Below, piece by piece: positions 1 through 9,780 of a DNA stretch of 64,000 bases; the first letter of the stretch is position 1, and each line of letters opens with the position of its first letter. The notes beneath the pieces are model-generated. The model ran no database searches and was not told where the DNA came from. It worked only from the letters and a program-made list of their open reading frames with translations. The DNA comes from Pontibacillus litoralis JSM 072002 (GTDB lineage: Bacteria > Bacillota > Bacilli > Bacillales > BH030062). Both the position numbers and the translations under genes were made by a program. The stretch lies in NCBI RefSeq assembly GCF_000775615.1, contig NZ_AVPG01000002.1, forward strand, positions 1 to 64,000, given 5' to 3'.

Positions 1-31
1 ACCAAGTTTTCGCCCATGCAGGGCGCACATC

Positions 32-61
32 AAAAAAAAAAGAGTAGCCATTTGACTACCC
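32..61 (-). terminator. Terminator after ynbB
   Basis: On the minus strand an 8-bp stem (GGGTAGTC/GGCTACTC, one G-T and one T-G pair, AAAT loop) is followed by ten T. It lies just after the ynbB stop, so the hflX-ynbB transcript should end here. Confidence 0.9.
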
Positions 62-68
62 TTTCCGT

Positions 69-1304
69 TTATTCTGTAATTAACTTATTCACCGCCGCTT
101 TAATAGCGATTTTCACGTGTTCATATGTTAAACCACCTTGCACAAATGCCATATATGGCGGACGAATCGGGCCGTCAGCTGTTAATTCTAGACTGGCACC
201 TTGTATAAACGTCCCTGCTGCCATAATGACATCACTTTCATATCCAGGCATTGGGCTTGGGTACGGCTTCACGTGTGAATTAATTGGGGAAGCATATTGT
301 ATTTCCTGACAAAAAGCAACCATCTGCTCAGCTGTTTGAAAGGATACAGACTGAATCAAATCGGTTCGCTTCTCATCATAACTCGGTGAAGAAGTAAAAC
401 CGAGGTGTTCTAGCATACGCGCAGTAAATACCGCACCTTTCATCGCTTCACCTACTACATGTGGGGCTAAAAATATACCTTGAAACATCTCCTGTAACGT
501 ATGTAACGTTGCTCCTGTTTCTTTTCCAAGTCCTGGTGCAGTTAAACGATTTGCACATTGTTCGACTAAAGCTTCATCTCCCACAATATAGCCGCCTGTA
601 CGAACAATACCGCCACCTGGGTTTTTAATTAATGAACCCGCTATAATATTCGCACCTACATGAAGTGGTTCTAATTCTTCCGCAAACTCTCCATAACAAT
701 TATCGACAAACACATACACATTCGGATTTATTTGTTTTACAAAACGAATCATTTCTTCTATTTGTGCAATAGTAAACGACGGTCTGTCCGCATAGCCTTT
801 GGAACGTTGAATACCAATGACTTTTGTTCTCTCGTTTATCATTTGCTTCACACGTTCAAAATCTACTTTCCCTTCTTCCGTCAATGCGACATGATTGTAA
901 TCAATGCCAAACTCTTTTAAAGAGCCATTATTTGTACCGCGAGATCCAACAATTTCTTCTAACGTATCATAAGGACGCCCAGTTATATATAACAATTCAT
1001 CATGAGGGCGTAATAAACCGAATAACGCCACCGTAATTGCATGAGTGCCTGAAACAATTTGTGGACGAACCAAAGCATCTTCTCCACCAAATATCGAAGC
1101 ATAAATCGCCTCTAGCTTCTCTCGCCCAAAGTCATCGTATCCATAACCAGTTGTAGAATTAAAATGAGCATCACTTACGCGCTCTTGTTGAAAAGCACGT
1201 AACACTCTTTCTTGGTTATATTCAACTAGTTTGCCGATTTTTTCATGTATTGGTTTAATATCTTGTTCTGTTTGTTTGACGATTTCTTCTATGTTGTTAT
1301 GCAT
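69..1304 (-). CDS. ynbB: YnbB, PLP-dependent methionine gamma-lyase-like protein
   Basis: A 411-residue fold-type I pyridoxal-phosphate enzyme of the family often labelled aluminium resistance protein or methionine gamma-lyase-related. The cofactor-binding features are visible: SGTHAI near residues 85-90, VDNCYGE with the ring-contacting Asp near 201, and the Schiff-base lysine in SLIKNPGGG (K227). The true substrate is not known for this family, and cystathionine/methionine lyase chemistry is only inferred from fold. It follows hflX by 17 bases, as ynbA-ynbB do in B. subtilis, where glnR comes next; the window stops before that gene. The start has an AAGGAG sequence 12 bases upstream. It is cytosolic, with no signal peptide. 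Family assignment is firm; function is not. Confidence 0.9.
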   Translation of the reverse strand: MHNNIEEIVKQTEQDIKPIHEKIGKLVEYNQERVLRAFQQERVSDAHFNSTTGYGYDDFGREKLEAIYASIFGGEDALVRPQIVSGTHAITVALFGLLRPHDELLYITGRPYDTLEEIVGSRGTNNGSLKEFGIDYNHVALTEEGKVDFERVKQMINERTKVIGIQRSKGYADRPSFTIAQIEEMIRFVKQINPNVYVFVDNCYGEFAEELEPLHVGANIIAGSLIKNPGGGIVRTGGYIVGDEALVEQCANRLTAPGLGKETGATLHTLQEMFQGIFLAPHVVGEAMKGAVFTARMLEHLGFTSSPSYDEKRTDLIQSVSFQTAEQMVAFCQEIQYASPINSHVKPYPSPMPGYESDVIMAAGTFIQGASLELTADGPIRPPYMAFVQGGLTYEHVKIAIKAAVNKLITE

Positions 1305-1321
1305 GTTTGTTTCTTACTCCT

Positions 1322-2566
1322 TTAATTGTCTATTCTCATTTGATAATACATCGGGTGCTCTGTGTGAATGTAGCCTTTGACAATATATAGCTCTTGTTCC
1401 TCAAGAAAGGTTTGCTCTGTTACAATGGACTGACGACTAAGCCGATGTAAATAGTCCGCTTCTGATGGCTTTACATATAATTGATAAGCAACAAATTGTT
1501 TTAAGATAACTTCTTCTATCCTTTTAAACAGGCGATGAATGTCATCCATTTGATACGCACTAATAGTAATATGCGGAACAGAAACAGGTACAAACGTCTC
1601 GGTTACTAAATCCATTTTATTATAGACGGTAAGCATAGGAATGTGATGAGCCTCTAACTGTTCTAAATGCTTCTGTACCGTTTTCTCGTGTTCCGCATGA
1701 TCAGGGTGTGAGGCATCAACGACATGTAGGATAAAATCCGCTTCTGTCACTTCTTCTAAAGTTGATCGAAAAGCCGCAATAAGCGCGGTTGGTAAATCTT
1801 GTATAAAACCTACTGTATCTGACATCAACACGTGGAAGCCGCTCGTTAATTGTACTTGTCTCGTTAACGGATCAAGCGTTGCAAAAAGCTGATTTTCTTC
1901 AAAAGATTCGCTATCTGTCATCCGATTAAACAACGTAGATTTTCCAGCATTCGTATAACCGACAATGGCGATTTGAAATGCTTGGTTTTCTTTCCTTCGC
2001 TTCCGATATTGCAATCGTTGTTTTGCTACTTGCTCCATTTGCCGTTTAATATCATCCATTCTTCTTAATATGTGCCGCCTGTCTGATTCAAGCTTGGTTT
2101 CCCCTGGTCCTCTTGTCCCAATTCCGCCACCAAGCCTTGATAGATTTTTACCTTGACCGTGTAAACGAGGTAACAAGTAAGACATTTGCGCAAGCTCGAC
2201 TTGTAACTTCCCCTCTCTCGTATTCGCACGACTCGCAAAGATATCTAAAATCAATTGCGTACGGTCAATAATACGGACTTCCAAGAAATCTGCTAAATGA
2301 TTCATTTGGCTAGGCGTCAGTTCATCATTAAAAATAACCAAATCGATTTGTTCTTGCTCTATGTACACGTTCATTTCTTCTACTTTACCTGTTCCAATAT
2401 AATAAGCTTGATGTATTCGTTGACGTTTTTGTGTAACGATGCTTACAACTTCTCCGTGAGCTGTTTCCGTTAAAGATACTAATTCATTTAATGATGATTG
2501 AAAGCGTTCGTCATCTTGATTCGGCAACTGACACGCAGCAATCAAAACTCTTTCTCGTTGATTCAT
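1322..2566 (-). CDS. hflX: HflX ribosome-associated GTPase
   Basis: A GTPase that binds the 50S subunit and, in studied bacteria, splits stalled ribosomes under stress. The N-terminal HflX domain contains the glycine-rich RLGGGIGTRGPGETKLE segment near residue 144. A coiled linker follows, then the G domain with P-loop GYTNAGKST (about 203-211), DTVGFIQDLP as G3 and NKMD as G4. I chose the ATG at 2566 (414 residues) because GAGG sits 6 bases before it; an in-frame ATG 12 bases upstream lacks a ribosome-binding site. It has its own SigA-like promoter and ynbB follows it. Equivalent of B. subtilis ynbA. Confidence 0.95.
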   Translation of the reverse strand: MNQRERVLIAACQLPNQDDERFQSSLNELVSLTETAHGEVVSIVTQKRQRIHQAYYIGTGKVEEMNVYIEQEQIDLVIFNDELTPSQMNHLADFLEVRIIDRTQLILDIFASRANTREGKLQVELAQMSYLLPRLHGQGKNLSRLGGGIGTRGPGETKLESDRRHILRRMDDIKRQMEQVAKQRLQYRKRRKENQAFQIAIVGYTNAGKSTLFNRMTDSESFEENQLFATLDPLTRQVQLTSGFHVLMSDTVGFIQDLPTALIAAFRSTLEEVTEADFILHVVDASHPDHAEHEKTVQKHLEQLEAHHIPMLTVYNKMDLVTETFVPVSVPHITISAYQMDDIHRLFKRIEEVILKQFVAYQLYVKPSEADYLHRLSRQSIVTEQTFLEEQELYIVKGYIHTEHPMYYQMRIDN

Positions 2567-2600
2567 ACCATCCCTCATTTACAATGTACTAACCTTACCT

Positions 2601-2630
2601 ATCATAACAAACCACTTCTTTTATTGCGAA
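2601..2630 (-). promoter_or_regulatory. Probable SigA promoter of hflX
   Basis: TTCGCA and TATGAT are separated by 18 bases, 35 bases upstream of the chosen hflX start. Boxes match 4/6 and 5/6. It lies just downstream of a weak hairpin after spoVK, which supports a separate hflX-ynbB unit. Confidence 0.55.
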
Positions 2631-2667
2631 TGTATCCTTTACGATCACGAACATTAAAGCGAAAAGG

Positions 2668-2692
2668 GCCAAATACACAGAAGGCATTTGGC
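2668..2692 (-). terminator. Possible weak terminator after spoVK
   Basis: A perfect 7-bp stem (GCCAAAT/ATTTGGC) with an 11-base loop, followed by CCCTTTTCGCTTT, an interrupted T tract. It starts 16 bases after the spoVK stop. The short T run suggests partial termination. Confidence 0.5.
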
Positions 2693-2707
2693 TTAACAAT
2701 CGCTACC

Positions 2708-3631
2708 TTACATGACATCTAAAGTGATATCTTTACTCGTTAACGTCTTTAATTCATAAGAACTGTATCGATTTTGTTTCATAAGACGCATGGCATGTTT
2801 ACGAATAGACTGTTCAATCACGTTGCGCACGTATCTTCCGTTAGAGAAACTTTCCTCTTTTTGGTGTTGTTTCTTCATTAAATGATCCTTCAGTTTCCAT
2901 TCAGCATCTTTCGCTAATTCATACTCTCGTTCCGCAAGCATTTGCTTTGCAATGGATAATAGTTCATCCACCGAATAATCATCAAATTCTAAGATTAGCG
3001 GGAAGCGAGAGTGCAAGCCTGGATTTAATCGAAGAAACCGTTCCATTTCATTCGGGTAACCTGCCAGAACGAGAATAAAGTCATTGTGATGATCCTCCAT
3101 ATGTTTCACCATCGTGTCAATTGCTTCCTTGCCAAAGTCCTTTTCTCCACCTCTAGCTAAAGAATATGCTTCATCAATAAACAGCACACCTCCCATGGCT
3201 TTCTTGATTAAATCTCTCGTTTTTTGTGCTGTATGTCCAATATATTCCCCAACAAGGTCTGCCCGTTCAGCCTCGATAAAATGCCCTTTAGACAGTACAT
3301 TCATTTCGAAAAAAAGTTTCGCTAATTTACGGGCGACGGTTGTTTTTCCTGTGCCGGGATTCCCTTTAAACATCATATGAAGCACTTGTTGAGACGGCTT
3401 TAATCCCACAGCTTGCCTTTTTTGATTGACGATGATACTGGCATAGATTTCTTTAATCGTCCCTTTTAATGACTCTAAACCAATAAAATCTGTAAACTCT
3501 GCATCAATCGCTTCGAAAGGGTTTGTTAAGTATGATTTCGACGCTTTATCTATTTGTTCTAGTTCACTTTTTCTTTCTTGAAACATCACATTAATTTGAC
3601 CGTTACGTTTATAAGTGACTTGCGTATCCAC
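2708..3631 (-). CDS. spoVK: SpoVK, stage V sporulation AAA ATPase
   Basis: A 307-residue AAA ATPase of the CbbX/SpoVK type, needed for spore maturation in B. subtilis and expressed there in the mother cell. Visible features are Walker A GNPGTGKT (about 90-97), Walker B GVLFIDEA (about 148-155), the ERADLVGEYIGHTAQKT pore-loop region, and an arginine-finger stretch near LNPGLHSRFP. I chose the GTG at 3631, preceded by AAGGGGTGAT at good spacing; an in-frame GTG 9 bases upstream lies inside that ribosome-binding site. The gene follows the hfq terminator. A 6-bp dyad overlaps the TATAAT-like sequence upstream and may belong to its promoter. Confidence 0.95.
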   Translation of the reverse strand: MDTQVTYKRNGQINVMFQERKSELEQIDKASKSYLTNPFEAIDAEFTDFIGLESLKGTIKEIYASIIVNQKRQAVGLKPSQQVLHMMFKGNPGTGKTTVARKLAKLFFEMNVLSKGHFIEAERADLVGEYIGHTAQKTRDLIKKAMGGVLFIDEAYSLARGGEKDFGKEAIDTMVKHMEDHHNDFILVLAGYPNEMERFLRLNPGLHSRFPLILEFDDYSVDELLSIAKQMLAEREYELAKDAEWKLKDHLMKKQHQKEESFSNGRYVRNVIEQSIRKHAMRLMKQNRYSSYELKTLTSKDITLDVM

Positions 3632-3695
3632 CTTTATCACCCCTTATTCAACACCATTATACGCATGGTGCATTAAAGGTGTGACAAACGCCCAA

Positions 3696-3726
3696 TAAAA
3701 AAGAAAACAGGTGCCAAAAAAGCACC
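3696..3726 (-). terminator. Terminator after hfq
   Basis: Stem GGTGC/GCACC with a T-rich loop, followed by TGTTTTCTTTTTT on the minus strand. It lies 23 bases after the hfq stop, separating hfq from spoVK. Confidence 0.75.
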
Positions 3727-3748
3727 CATTCACAATTGTTACCTATTC

Positions 3749-3967
3749 TTATTCAAGCGTAATCGCCTTCACCGGAGCAAATGTAGATATCGCATGTTTA
3801 AATAATAATTGCTGTTTTCCATCCGTTTCAAGTAAAACGGTAAAATTATCAAATGCTTTCACGACACCGCGAAGCTGAAATCCGTTCGTTAAAAAGACGG
3901 TAACTTGTACATGATCCTTCCGAAGTTGATTTAAGAATTGATCTTGAATATTAACTGATTGTGCCAT
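3749..3967 (-). CDS. hfq: Hfq, Sm-like RNA chaperone
   Basis: A 72-residue Sm-fold protein that assembles as a hexameric ring and binds U-rich and A-rich RNA. The N-terminal helix carries [22 protein letters not shown], shown here only as its first 20-odd residues; the Sm1 region spans residues 22-50. The Sm2 signature is FKHAIST, a variant of YKHAIST. The length is typical for Firmicutes, which lack the long C-terminal tail of enterobacteria. The start follows GAGGAGGAG. It lies 48 bases downstream of miaA, the order seen in most bacteria, and is probably co-transcribed with it. Confidence 0.97.
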   Translation of the reverse strand: MAQSVNIQDQFLNQLRKDHVQVTVFLTNGFQLRGVVKAFDNFTVLLETDGKQQLLFKHAISTFAPVKAITLE

Positions 3968-4015
3968 GATACTCCTCCTCTTTTCTATCTATACTATAAT
4001 GTAATTCGCTAATTT

Positions 4016-4942
4016 TTACAGCTTTCCTGCTAAATCTGTTAAAATTTCTTCAAACTTTTTTGTAACGGTTTGCTCGGAAACTTCATACCAATCGACATGT
4101 AACTTATTGCGAAAATAAGTTAATTGGCGCTTAGCATAACGCCGTGAGTTTTGCTTTAAAGTTGCAATGGCATCTTCTAAGGCAATCTCCCCTTTTATAT
4201 ACGGAACCATTTCTTTATAGCCAATTGCTTGCATACTTTGAGCGTGTTCAAAGCCTTGATTATACAGGTGGCTAACTTCTTCGACTAACCCTTGCTCGAT
4301 CATAAGATCAACTCGTTGATTAATCCGATTGTACAAAGCTTCCCGCTCCATATGTAAACCGATTAAAATAGGGTTGTACGGGGAATCTTTCTTTTGCTTT
4401 TCTTGGTATTCGCTCATCGTCATCCCTGTTTTTTCATATACTTCAAGTGCTCGTAATACACGACGTTTGTTATTCGGATGCACTTTCGCTGCTTGTTTCG
4501 GATCTACTTCCTTCAACTTTTCCATTAAAGGTTCTATCCCTTCGCAAGCCATTTGTGCTTCTAATTCGGCTCGGAACTCTTCATCTCGCTCTTGCTCGGA
4601 AAATTGAAAATCATATAAAACAGATTGGATGTACAGTCCTGTCCCACCAACAATGATTGGCAATTTCCCTCTTGAAGATATTTCCTCAATATGTCTTTGT
4701 ACGCGACGCTGAAATTCCGCAACCGAAAAACTTTCATCAGGTTGTTTAATATCAAGCATATAATGAGGAACGCCTTGTTGTTCTTCTGTTGTAACCTTTG
4801 CCGTCCCTATATCCATGTGTTTGTATATTTGCATAGAATCCCCGCTAATAATTTCTCCATTATATCGCCGAGCTATTTCCACACTTAACCTCGTTTTACC
4901 TACTGCTGTTGGACCTACAATGGCAATAATCGTTTGCTTCAA
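4016..4942 (-). CDS. miaA: MiaA, tRNA dimethylallyltransferase
   Basis: Transfers a dimethylallyl group to A37 of tRNAs reading UNN codons; MiaB, also in this window, then adds the methylthio group. Visible are P-loop GPTAVGKT, the SGDSMQIY motif, GGTGLYIQS and the QAIGYKE tRNA-contact region. The start is uncertain. I prefer the TTG at 4942 (308 residues), 10 bases after AGGGA and giving the usual N terminus. A GTG at 4963 lies inside a stable hairpin and has no ribosome-binding site; a GTG at 4951 is too close to the AGGG. Substrate dimethylallyl-PP ultimately comes from the Dxr pathway. Confidence 0.93.
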   Translation of the reverse strand: MKQTIIAIVGPTAVGKTRLSVEIARRYNGEIISGDSMQIYKHMDIGTAKVTTEEQQGVPHYMLDIKQPDESFSVAEFQRRVQRHIEEISSRGKLPIIVGGTGLYIQSVLYDFQFSEQERDEEFRAELEAQMACEGIEPLMEKLKEVDPKQAAKVHPNNKRRVLRALEVYEKTGMTMSEYQEKQKKDSPYNPILIGLHMEREALYNRINQRVDLMIEQGLVEEVSHLYNQGFEHAQSMQAIGYKEMVPYIKGEIALEDAIATLKQNSRRYAKRQLTYFRNKLHVDWYEVSEQTVTKKFEEILTDLAGKL

Positions 4943-4962
4943 ATACTTCACTTCCCTTTTCA

Positions 4963-4990
4963 CAGGGAGAAGTTGTGAGTATTCTCCCTG
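4963..4990 (-). other. Perfect hairpin just before the miaA ribosome-binding site
   Basis: CAGGGAGAA and TTCTCCCTG form a perfect 9-bp stem with a 10-base loop between the small 67-codon gene and miaA. No T run follows; instead TGAAAAGGGAAG, the miaA ribosome-binding region, comes next. It is therefore not a classical terminator and could be an RNA-processing or translation-control element. Confidence 0.6.
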
Positions 4991-4993
4991 AAT

Positions 4994-5197
4994 TTAATGC
5001 TCGTTTTCTAATGTTGCTTCTACAATGTCTATAATTTGTTGTGAAACAGATTCCGGGTCAATCATTCCATCGCTTGCCGTACGAACTTGTTCTAAGTCAT
5101 ATTCAACGCTACGTTGCGCAGCACCTAAGTGGACTTGACCACCTTCCATTACGTATTTAAGAGCATATACTCGTTCATGCAACATTTTTCGATCCAT
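4994..5197 (-). CDS. Small hypothetical protein between mutL and miaA
   Basis: A 67-residue protein I do not recognise. It starts after a very good ribosome-binding site (GGGGGATAAAA then ATG), 21 bases after the mutL stop, and ends 3 bases before a hairpin that precedes miaA. It is therefore very likely a real member of the mutS-mutL-miaA-hfq transcript. The sequence is soluble and mixed-charge, rich in Glu, Asp and Val. It contains VHLGAAQRSVEYDLEQVR in the middle and an acidic C terminus. It has no Cys, no membrane segment and no known motif. No function is proposed. Confidence 0.8.
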   Translation of the reverse strand: MDRKMLHERVYALKYVMEGGQVHLGAAQRSVEYDLEQVRTASDGMIDPESVSQQIIDIVEATLENEH

Positions 5198-5218
5198 TTT
5201 TATCCCCCCATCAGTTCG

Positions 5219-7063
5219 TTACATTACCCGTTTAAACATTTTTTCCATCTCATATTGAGAAAAATGCACAATGATTGGACGTCCATGCGGGCATGTAAAC
5301 GGGTCTGAAGATAGGCGTAAATCTTCAAGTAATTGGCGCATATCTTCTTCAGTTAAAAACTGATTTGCTTTAATTGACCCTTTACAAGACATCATAATTG
5401 CCGCTTCTTCTCTTAACGTCTTTATATCGACTTTTTGTTTATCCAAAACTTGTTGGAACATATCTTGAATAATTTCTTGCTCTTCCCCTTTTGGGAACCA
5501 ATGAGGATGGGACCGTACAATAAATGTTTTCTCCCCGAAAGAATCCATCCATAATCCGACTTGCTTTAACTCTTCCAAATGTTGATTCAAGAGAATTGCT
5601 TCTGATTGAGATACTTCAAACGTCATTGGTACAAGCAATTCTTGTGCTTCCTTTGCTGGTGTTGCCAACTTATCACGAAAGAATTCATACTTAATACGTT
5701 CTTGAGCTGCATGCTGATCCACAATGTATAAGCCATTTTCATTCTGTGCCAGAATATACGTACCATGAAGTTGTCCAATAGGGTACATGATAGGAACTCT
5801 TGACGTCTCTGTTTGAGCATGTTGATTCCCATCAGATACGTTCACTTCCTGCTCTTCTATTGTTTCACTCTGTTCAACTTTTGTCGCTTCCGTTTGATTG
5901 GTAGACGCTTGTTGCAACCATTCAGGAACGTAATCCGGCTCTCGAACAAGCGGGTGTTCAGGTGCTTTTTTCAGTTCCTTTTTAGATAAAGGCGGTCGTT
6001 CTTCAAAAGAAAAAGCATCTTGGACAGAGTCTTTTTCTTTGACACGCTTTGGCGCTTGATTTACTTCAGGAATTAACGCTTGCTGTTTAAACACTTGTGT
6101 CACAGCCTCTTGCATGGCGTCAAATAACTCTTTTTCCTTACTAAAACGCACTTCTAACTTAGCTGGATGAACATTTACATCGACTAAAATTGGATCCATG
6201 TCAATTTCTACTACGACGATCGGGTAGCGACCTATTGGAAGCAATGTATGGTATCCTTGCAGTACCGCTCGGTTGACAGTATGATTACGAATGTAACGAC
6301 CGTTTACCAAAGTGGACATATAATTTCGAGAAGCACGTGTTACTTCCGGTTTCGCAATATATCCTTTGATCGTAAAATCTAACGTTTCATGATGAATCGG
6401 CACCATTTTACGCGCAGTATTCATGCCGTAAATTTGCGCAATAACGTGCAATAAATCCCCTCTACCGTTCGTTTGCATCAGCTTTTTATCACCGTGCCAA
6501 CATTCAAAGCGTATGGTTGGATGGGAAAGCGCCATTCGATTCATTACATCTGTAATATGCCCAAGCTCTGTATGAATTGTCTTCATATATTTTAACCGAG
6601 CAGGTGTATTATAGAACAAGCTTGCCACCGTGATTTCTGTTCCTTTTCGGGCATCGCACTTATCCTTCTCCTCTATTTTTCCACCAGCTAACGAAAGAAA
6701 TGTTCCCGCTTGCTCGCCTGTTGACGTTCGTATCGTCAAGCGACTAACGGCGGCTATACTCGCAAGTGCTTCTCCTCGGAAACCTAAGGTACGAACGCGG
6801 AACAAATCTCTTTCGTCTATAATTTTACTCGTCGCATGACGGAGAAACGCTCGCTCGCAATCCCCCTCCGCCATACCTTTACCATTGTCGATTATTTTTA
6901 TTTTCGCTAATCCCGCTTCTTCTAGTTCAACTTTAATCCACGTGCTCCCTGCATCTATACTGTTTTCCACTAATTCTTTCACAACTGAAGAAGGGCGCTC
7001 GACCACTTCACCGGCTGCAATTTTATTTGCTAATGCATCTGGCATTTGTCGTATCGTCGCCAT
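5219..7063 (-). CDS. mutL: MutL, mismatch repair endonuclease
   Basis: A 614-residue GHKL ATPase that couples MutS mismatch recognition to strand incision. The N-terminal ATPase shows [11 protein letters not shown] (Bergerat motif), DNGKGM and [10 protein letters not shown] Pro/Glu/Gln-rich linker spans about residues 340-420. The C-terminal domain carries the endonuclease metal-site motif [12 protein letters not shown], the SCKGSIKA motif and CPHGRP. All support the nicking type of MutL expected in bacteria without MutH. It follows mutS by 13 bases with its own ribosome-binding site (AAGGAAGGG). Confidence 0.98.
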   Translation of the reverse strand: MATIRQMPDALANKIAAGEVVERPSSVVKELVENSIDAGSTWIKVELEEAGLAKIKIIDNGKGMAEGDCERAFLRHATSKIIDERDLFRVRTLGFRGEALASIAAVSRLTIRTSTGEQAGTFLSLAGGKIEEKDKCDARKGTEITVASLFYNTPARLKYMKTIHTELGHITDVMNRMALSHPTIRFECWHGDKKLMQTNGRGDLLHVIAQIYGMNTARKMVPIHHETLDFTIKGYIAKPEVTRASRNYMSTLVNGRYIRNHTVNRAVLQGYHTLLPIGRYPIVVVEIDMDPILVDVNVHPAKLEVRFSKEKELFDAMQEAVTQVFKQQALIPEVNQAPKRVKEKDSVQDAFSFEERPPLSKKELKKAPEHPLVREPDYVPEWLQQASTNQTEATKVEQSETIEEQEVNVSDGNQHAQTETSRVPIMYPIGQLHGTYILAQNENGLYIVDQHAAQERIKYEFFRDKLATPAKEAQELLVPMTFEVSQSEAILLNQHLEELKQVGLWMDSFGEKTFIVRSHPHWFPKGEEQEIIQDMFQQVLDKQKVDIKTLREEAAIMMSCKGSIKANQFLTEEDMRQLLEDLRLSSDPFTCPHGRPIIVHFSQYEMEKMFKRVM

Positions 7064-7076
7064 ACGAATCCCTTCC

Positions 7077-9671
7077 TTATTGTTTCTTTAACTGTTTTTG
7101 TAAATGATACAAGTGATTCATTGCTTCAATTGGATTTAACTCTAGCAAATCCAGTTCTTTCAATTGTTGCATTACGGATTGTTCCGTTTGCGAAACCGGC
7201 TGCTTAACGTGCAGTTGCTCCGTTTCTTCATGAGCAGTAAATAAACTTAGTTGCCTGTCATTTGGTTGCTCTTTGACGACAGGACGCTCGGAAGGTGCAC
7301 CTTCTAATTGCACTAAAATAGCATTTGCCCGTTCAATTAGTGTAGTAGGGAGCTGCGCAAGTTTAGCTACGTGAATACCGTAACTTTGATCTGCTGCGCC
7401 TTTTTGAATTTGGTGCAGGAATACAACTTTCCCTTCATACTCTTCTGCACGCACATGTACATTCATTAACTGTTGTAAGTCTTCTTCTAAACTCGTAAGC
7501 TCATGATAGTGCGTCGAGAACATGGTCTTCGCATGGATTTCCTCATGAATATATTCCACGATCGCTTGGGCTAGCGCCATACCATCATACGTACTTGTCC
7601 CACGTCCGATTTCATCTAACAAAATAAGACTACGCTCAGTCGCTTTTGTTAATGCATGCTTCGCTTCCATCATCTCAACCATAAACGTACTTTGGCCAGA
7701 TACTAAATCATCAGCTGCTCCAATTCTCGTAAAAATTTGATCAAAGATCGGGAGCTGCGCTTGTTCACACGGAACGAAACAACCGATTTGTGCCATCACA
7801 GCTGTTAAAGCAAGTTGTCGCATGTACGTACTCTTCCCGCTCATGTTCGGACCTGTAATCAGAAGGATCGTGGAATCATCTTTCATTTCCACATCATTTG
7901 GAACAAACTGCGCATCTTTCATCACTTTTTCCACAACAGGATGTCGGCCTTGCCTAATGACAACGTTCTGGTTATCTCCTATTTCAGGACGTGTATAACC
8001 ATTTTGTTCACTTACGGTGGCAAAGCCTTGAAGAACGTCAATAGAAGCGATTTGTTCTGCTAGCAACTGCAAAGGACGAATATACGATTTCACTTGCTCT
8101 CTTACTTTTACAAATAGCTCATATTCTAGGTCAACACTTTTTTCTTGTGCTTCTAATATAAGTGTTTCTTTCTCTTTCAGTTCTGGGGTAATATAACGCT
8201 CTGCATTCGTTAATGTTTGCTTACGCTCATATCGACCTGCTGGTAACAAGTGCAAGTTTGCTTTCGTCACCTCAATGTAATAGCCGAACACCCGATTATA
8301 ACCGACTTTTAGCGATTTAATATTCGTTAATTCTCGCTCCTGTTTCTCTAATTGAGCAATCCACTTTTTTCCATTACGAGCTGCGTCACGGTAGTCATCG
8401 AGTTGGCTGTGGTAACCATCTTTGATCAATCCACCTTCTTTTATTGTTATCGGTGGGTCTTCTTGAATACTATCTTCTAGAACTTGATAGACTTCGTGTA
8501 AACAGTCCAGTCGCTCTCCCAACTGTTGTAATTGTGGTTCCGCAAAGTCAGCTAACAGACGCTTTATTTCAGGAATTTTACTAAGTGACTGCTTTAATTG
8601 AATTAAATCTCTAGCATTCACATTCCCATATGATACACGACCTGCTAAGCGCTCTAAGTCATATACCGAGCGTAAAGCTTCTCTTAATGATTCCCGTTCA
8701 AAAAACTGCTCTTGAAACCCTTCGACTTGATTATAGCGCTTTTCAATTAAGTCCTTTTGAAGAAGTGGCCGCTCCATCCACTTCTTTAAACACCGCGAAC
8801 CCATAGACGTAACTGTTTGGTCTAACACCCATAACAAACTACCTTTTTTTCCTTGTTTGCGAATGGTTTCCATTAACTCCAAATTACGCTTAGAATACAT
8901 ATCTAACTTCATAAATTGTTGCAATTCTATATATTGAACAGGCTTTAAATGATCCATCGCACGTTTTTGGGTTGCTTTTAAATAATGAAACAATCGAGCG
9001 AAACCGACTTTTAGTTTAGGCAATTGTAATTCAACAACAAGCGCCATCACATCGTCTTCTAATTCCTCACAATCTTCTTCTGATACCGTTACACCAAGTC
9101 GATCGGCCAATCCGTTCTTTTGTTCTACTGGCAATGTAGTCGGTACCACTACTTCTTTTACAGGTCGATTAAACAATTCACTTAACACACCATCAAAACC
9201 GTCGGTCACTAATGCAACACTATTTTCACCAGTGGTTAAATCATTGTAAGCAATAACGTATGTATCGTCTTCAAATGGGGTTAAGGAAGCAAGGTAATTA
9301 TTCTCCTCTTCTTTCAGCATCGCACCTTCCATCACAGTACCAGGAGTTACTAGCTTAACAACTTCGCGCTCTACAACTCCTTTAGCCTCTTTCGGATCTT
9401 GTATCTGCTCGCAAATCGCCACTTTATACCCACGTTCTACAAGCGTTTTAATATAATTATCAGCAGCGTGAAATGGCACTCCACACATCGGAATACGTCC
9501 ATTCTCTCCACCATCTCTACTTGTTAATGTTATTTCTAATTCTTGAGCTGCTTTCGTCGCATCCTCAAAAAACATTTCATAAAAGTCACCTAATCGAAAA
9601 AATAAAAAGGCATCTCGGTACTGTGCCTTGATTTTTACATATTGCTGCATCATTGGTGTATATTTTGCCAT
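7077..9671 (-). CDS. mutS: MutS, DNA mismatch recognition ATPase
   Basis: An 864-residue mismatch sensor. The mismatch-wedge motif FYEMF is near residue 36. Walker A is GPNMSGKST, and [14 protein letters not shown] covers Walker B and the signature. The C-terminal tail contains QLSLF (near residue 800), a match to the sliding-clamp binding motif QxxLF. A helix-hairpin-rich end follows. I chose the ATG at 9671 because GGGGGA lies 8 bases before it; an upstream in-frame start at 9686 overlaps this site. It heads the mutS-mutL-(small gene)-miaA-hfq series and has its own promoter. Confidence 0.98.
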   Translation of the reverse strand: MAKYTPMMQQYVKIKAQYRDAFLFFRLGDFYEMFFEDATKAAQELEITLTSRDGGENGRIPMCGVPFHAADNYIKTLVERGYKVAICEQIQDPKEAKGVVEREVVKLVTPGTVMEGAMLKEEENNYLASLTPFEDDTYVIAYNDLTTGENSVALVTDGFDGVLSELFNRPVKEVVVPTTLPVEQKNGLADRLGVTVSEEDCEELEDDVMALVVELQLPKLKVGFARLFHYLKATQKRAMDHLKPVQYIELQQFMKLDMYSKRNLELMETIRKQGKKGSLLWVLDQTVTSMGSRCLKKWMERPLLQKDLIEKRYNQVEGFQEQFFERESLREALRSVYDLERLAGRVSYGNVNARDLIQLKQSLSKIPEIKRLLADFAEPQLQQLGERLDCLHEVYQVLEDSIQEDPPITIKEGGLIKDGYHSQLDDYRDAARNGKKWIAQLEKQERELTNIKSLKVGYNRVFGYYIEVTKANLHLLPAGRYERKQTLTNAERYITPELKEKETLILEAQEKSVDLEYELFVKVREQVKSYIRPLQLLAEQIASIDVLQGFATVSEQNGYTRPEIGDNQNVVIRQGRHPVVEKVMKDAQFVPNDVEMKDDSTILLITGPNMSGKSTYMRQLALTAVMAQIGCFVPCEQAQLPIFDQIFTRIGAADDLVSGQSTFMVEMMEAKHALTKATERSLILLDEIGRGTSTYDGMALAQAIVEYIHEEIHAKTMFSTHYHELTSLEEDLQQLMNVHVRAEEYEGKVVFLHQIQKGAADQSYGIHVAKLAQLPTTLIERANAILVQLEGAPSERPVVKEQPNDRQLSLFTAHEETEQLHVKQPVSQTEQSVMQQLKELDLLELNPIEAMNHLYHLQKQLKKQ

Positions 9672-9705
9672 TTCTAAATCCCCCAACGTATTTCACATGT
9701 GTTTC

Positions 9706-9714
9706 ATTATATCA
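9706..9714 (-). promoter_or_regulatory. Extended -10 promoter of mutS
   Basis: TGATATAAT on the minus strand is an extended -10 box (TGN before TATAAT), 35 bases before the mutS start and downstream of the cotE terminator. No good -35 box is visible, which is usual for extended -10 promoters. Confidence 0.65.
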
Positions 9715-9750
9715 CATCAACCTTATTCCCTCTAATAAAAGTGGCACAAC

Positions 9751-9774
9751 AAAAAAGACCCTAAACTTAGGGCC
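9751..9774 (-). terminator. Terminator after cotE
   Basis: GGCCCTA and TAGGGTC pair around an AGTT loop (one G-T pair), followed by six T. It begins 7 bases after the cotE stop. Confidence 0.9.
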
Positions 9775-9780
9775 TCTTTC

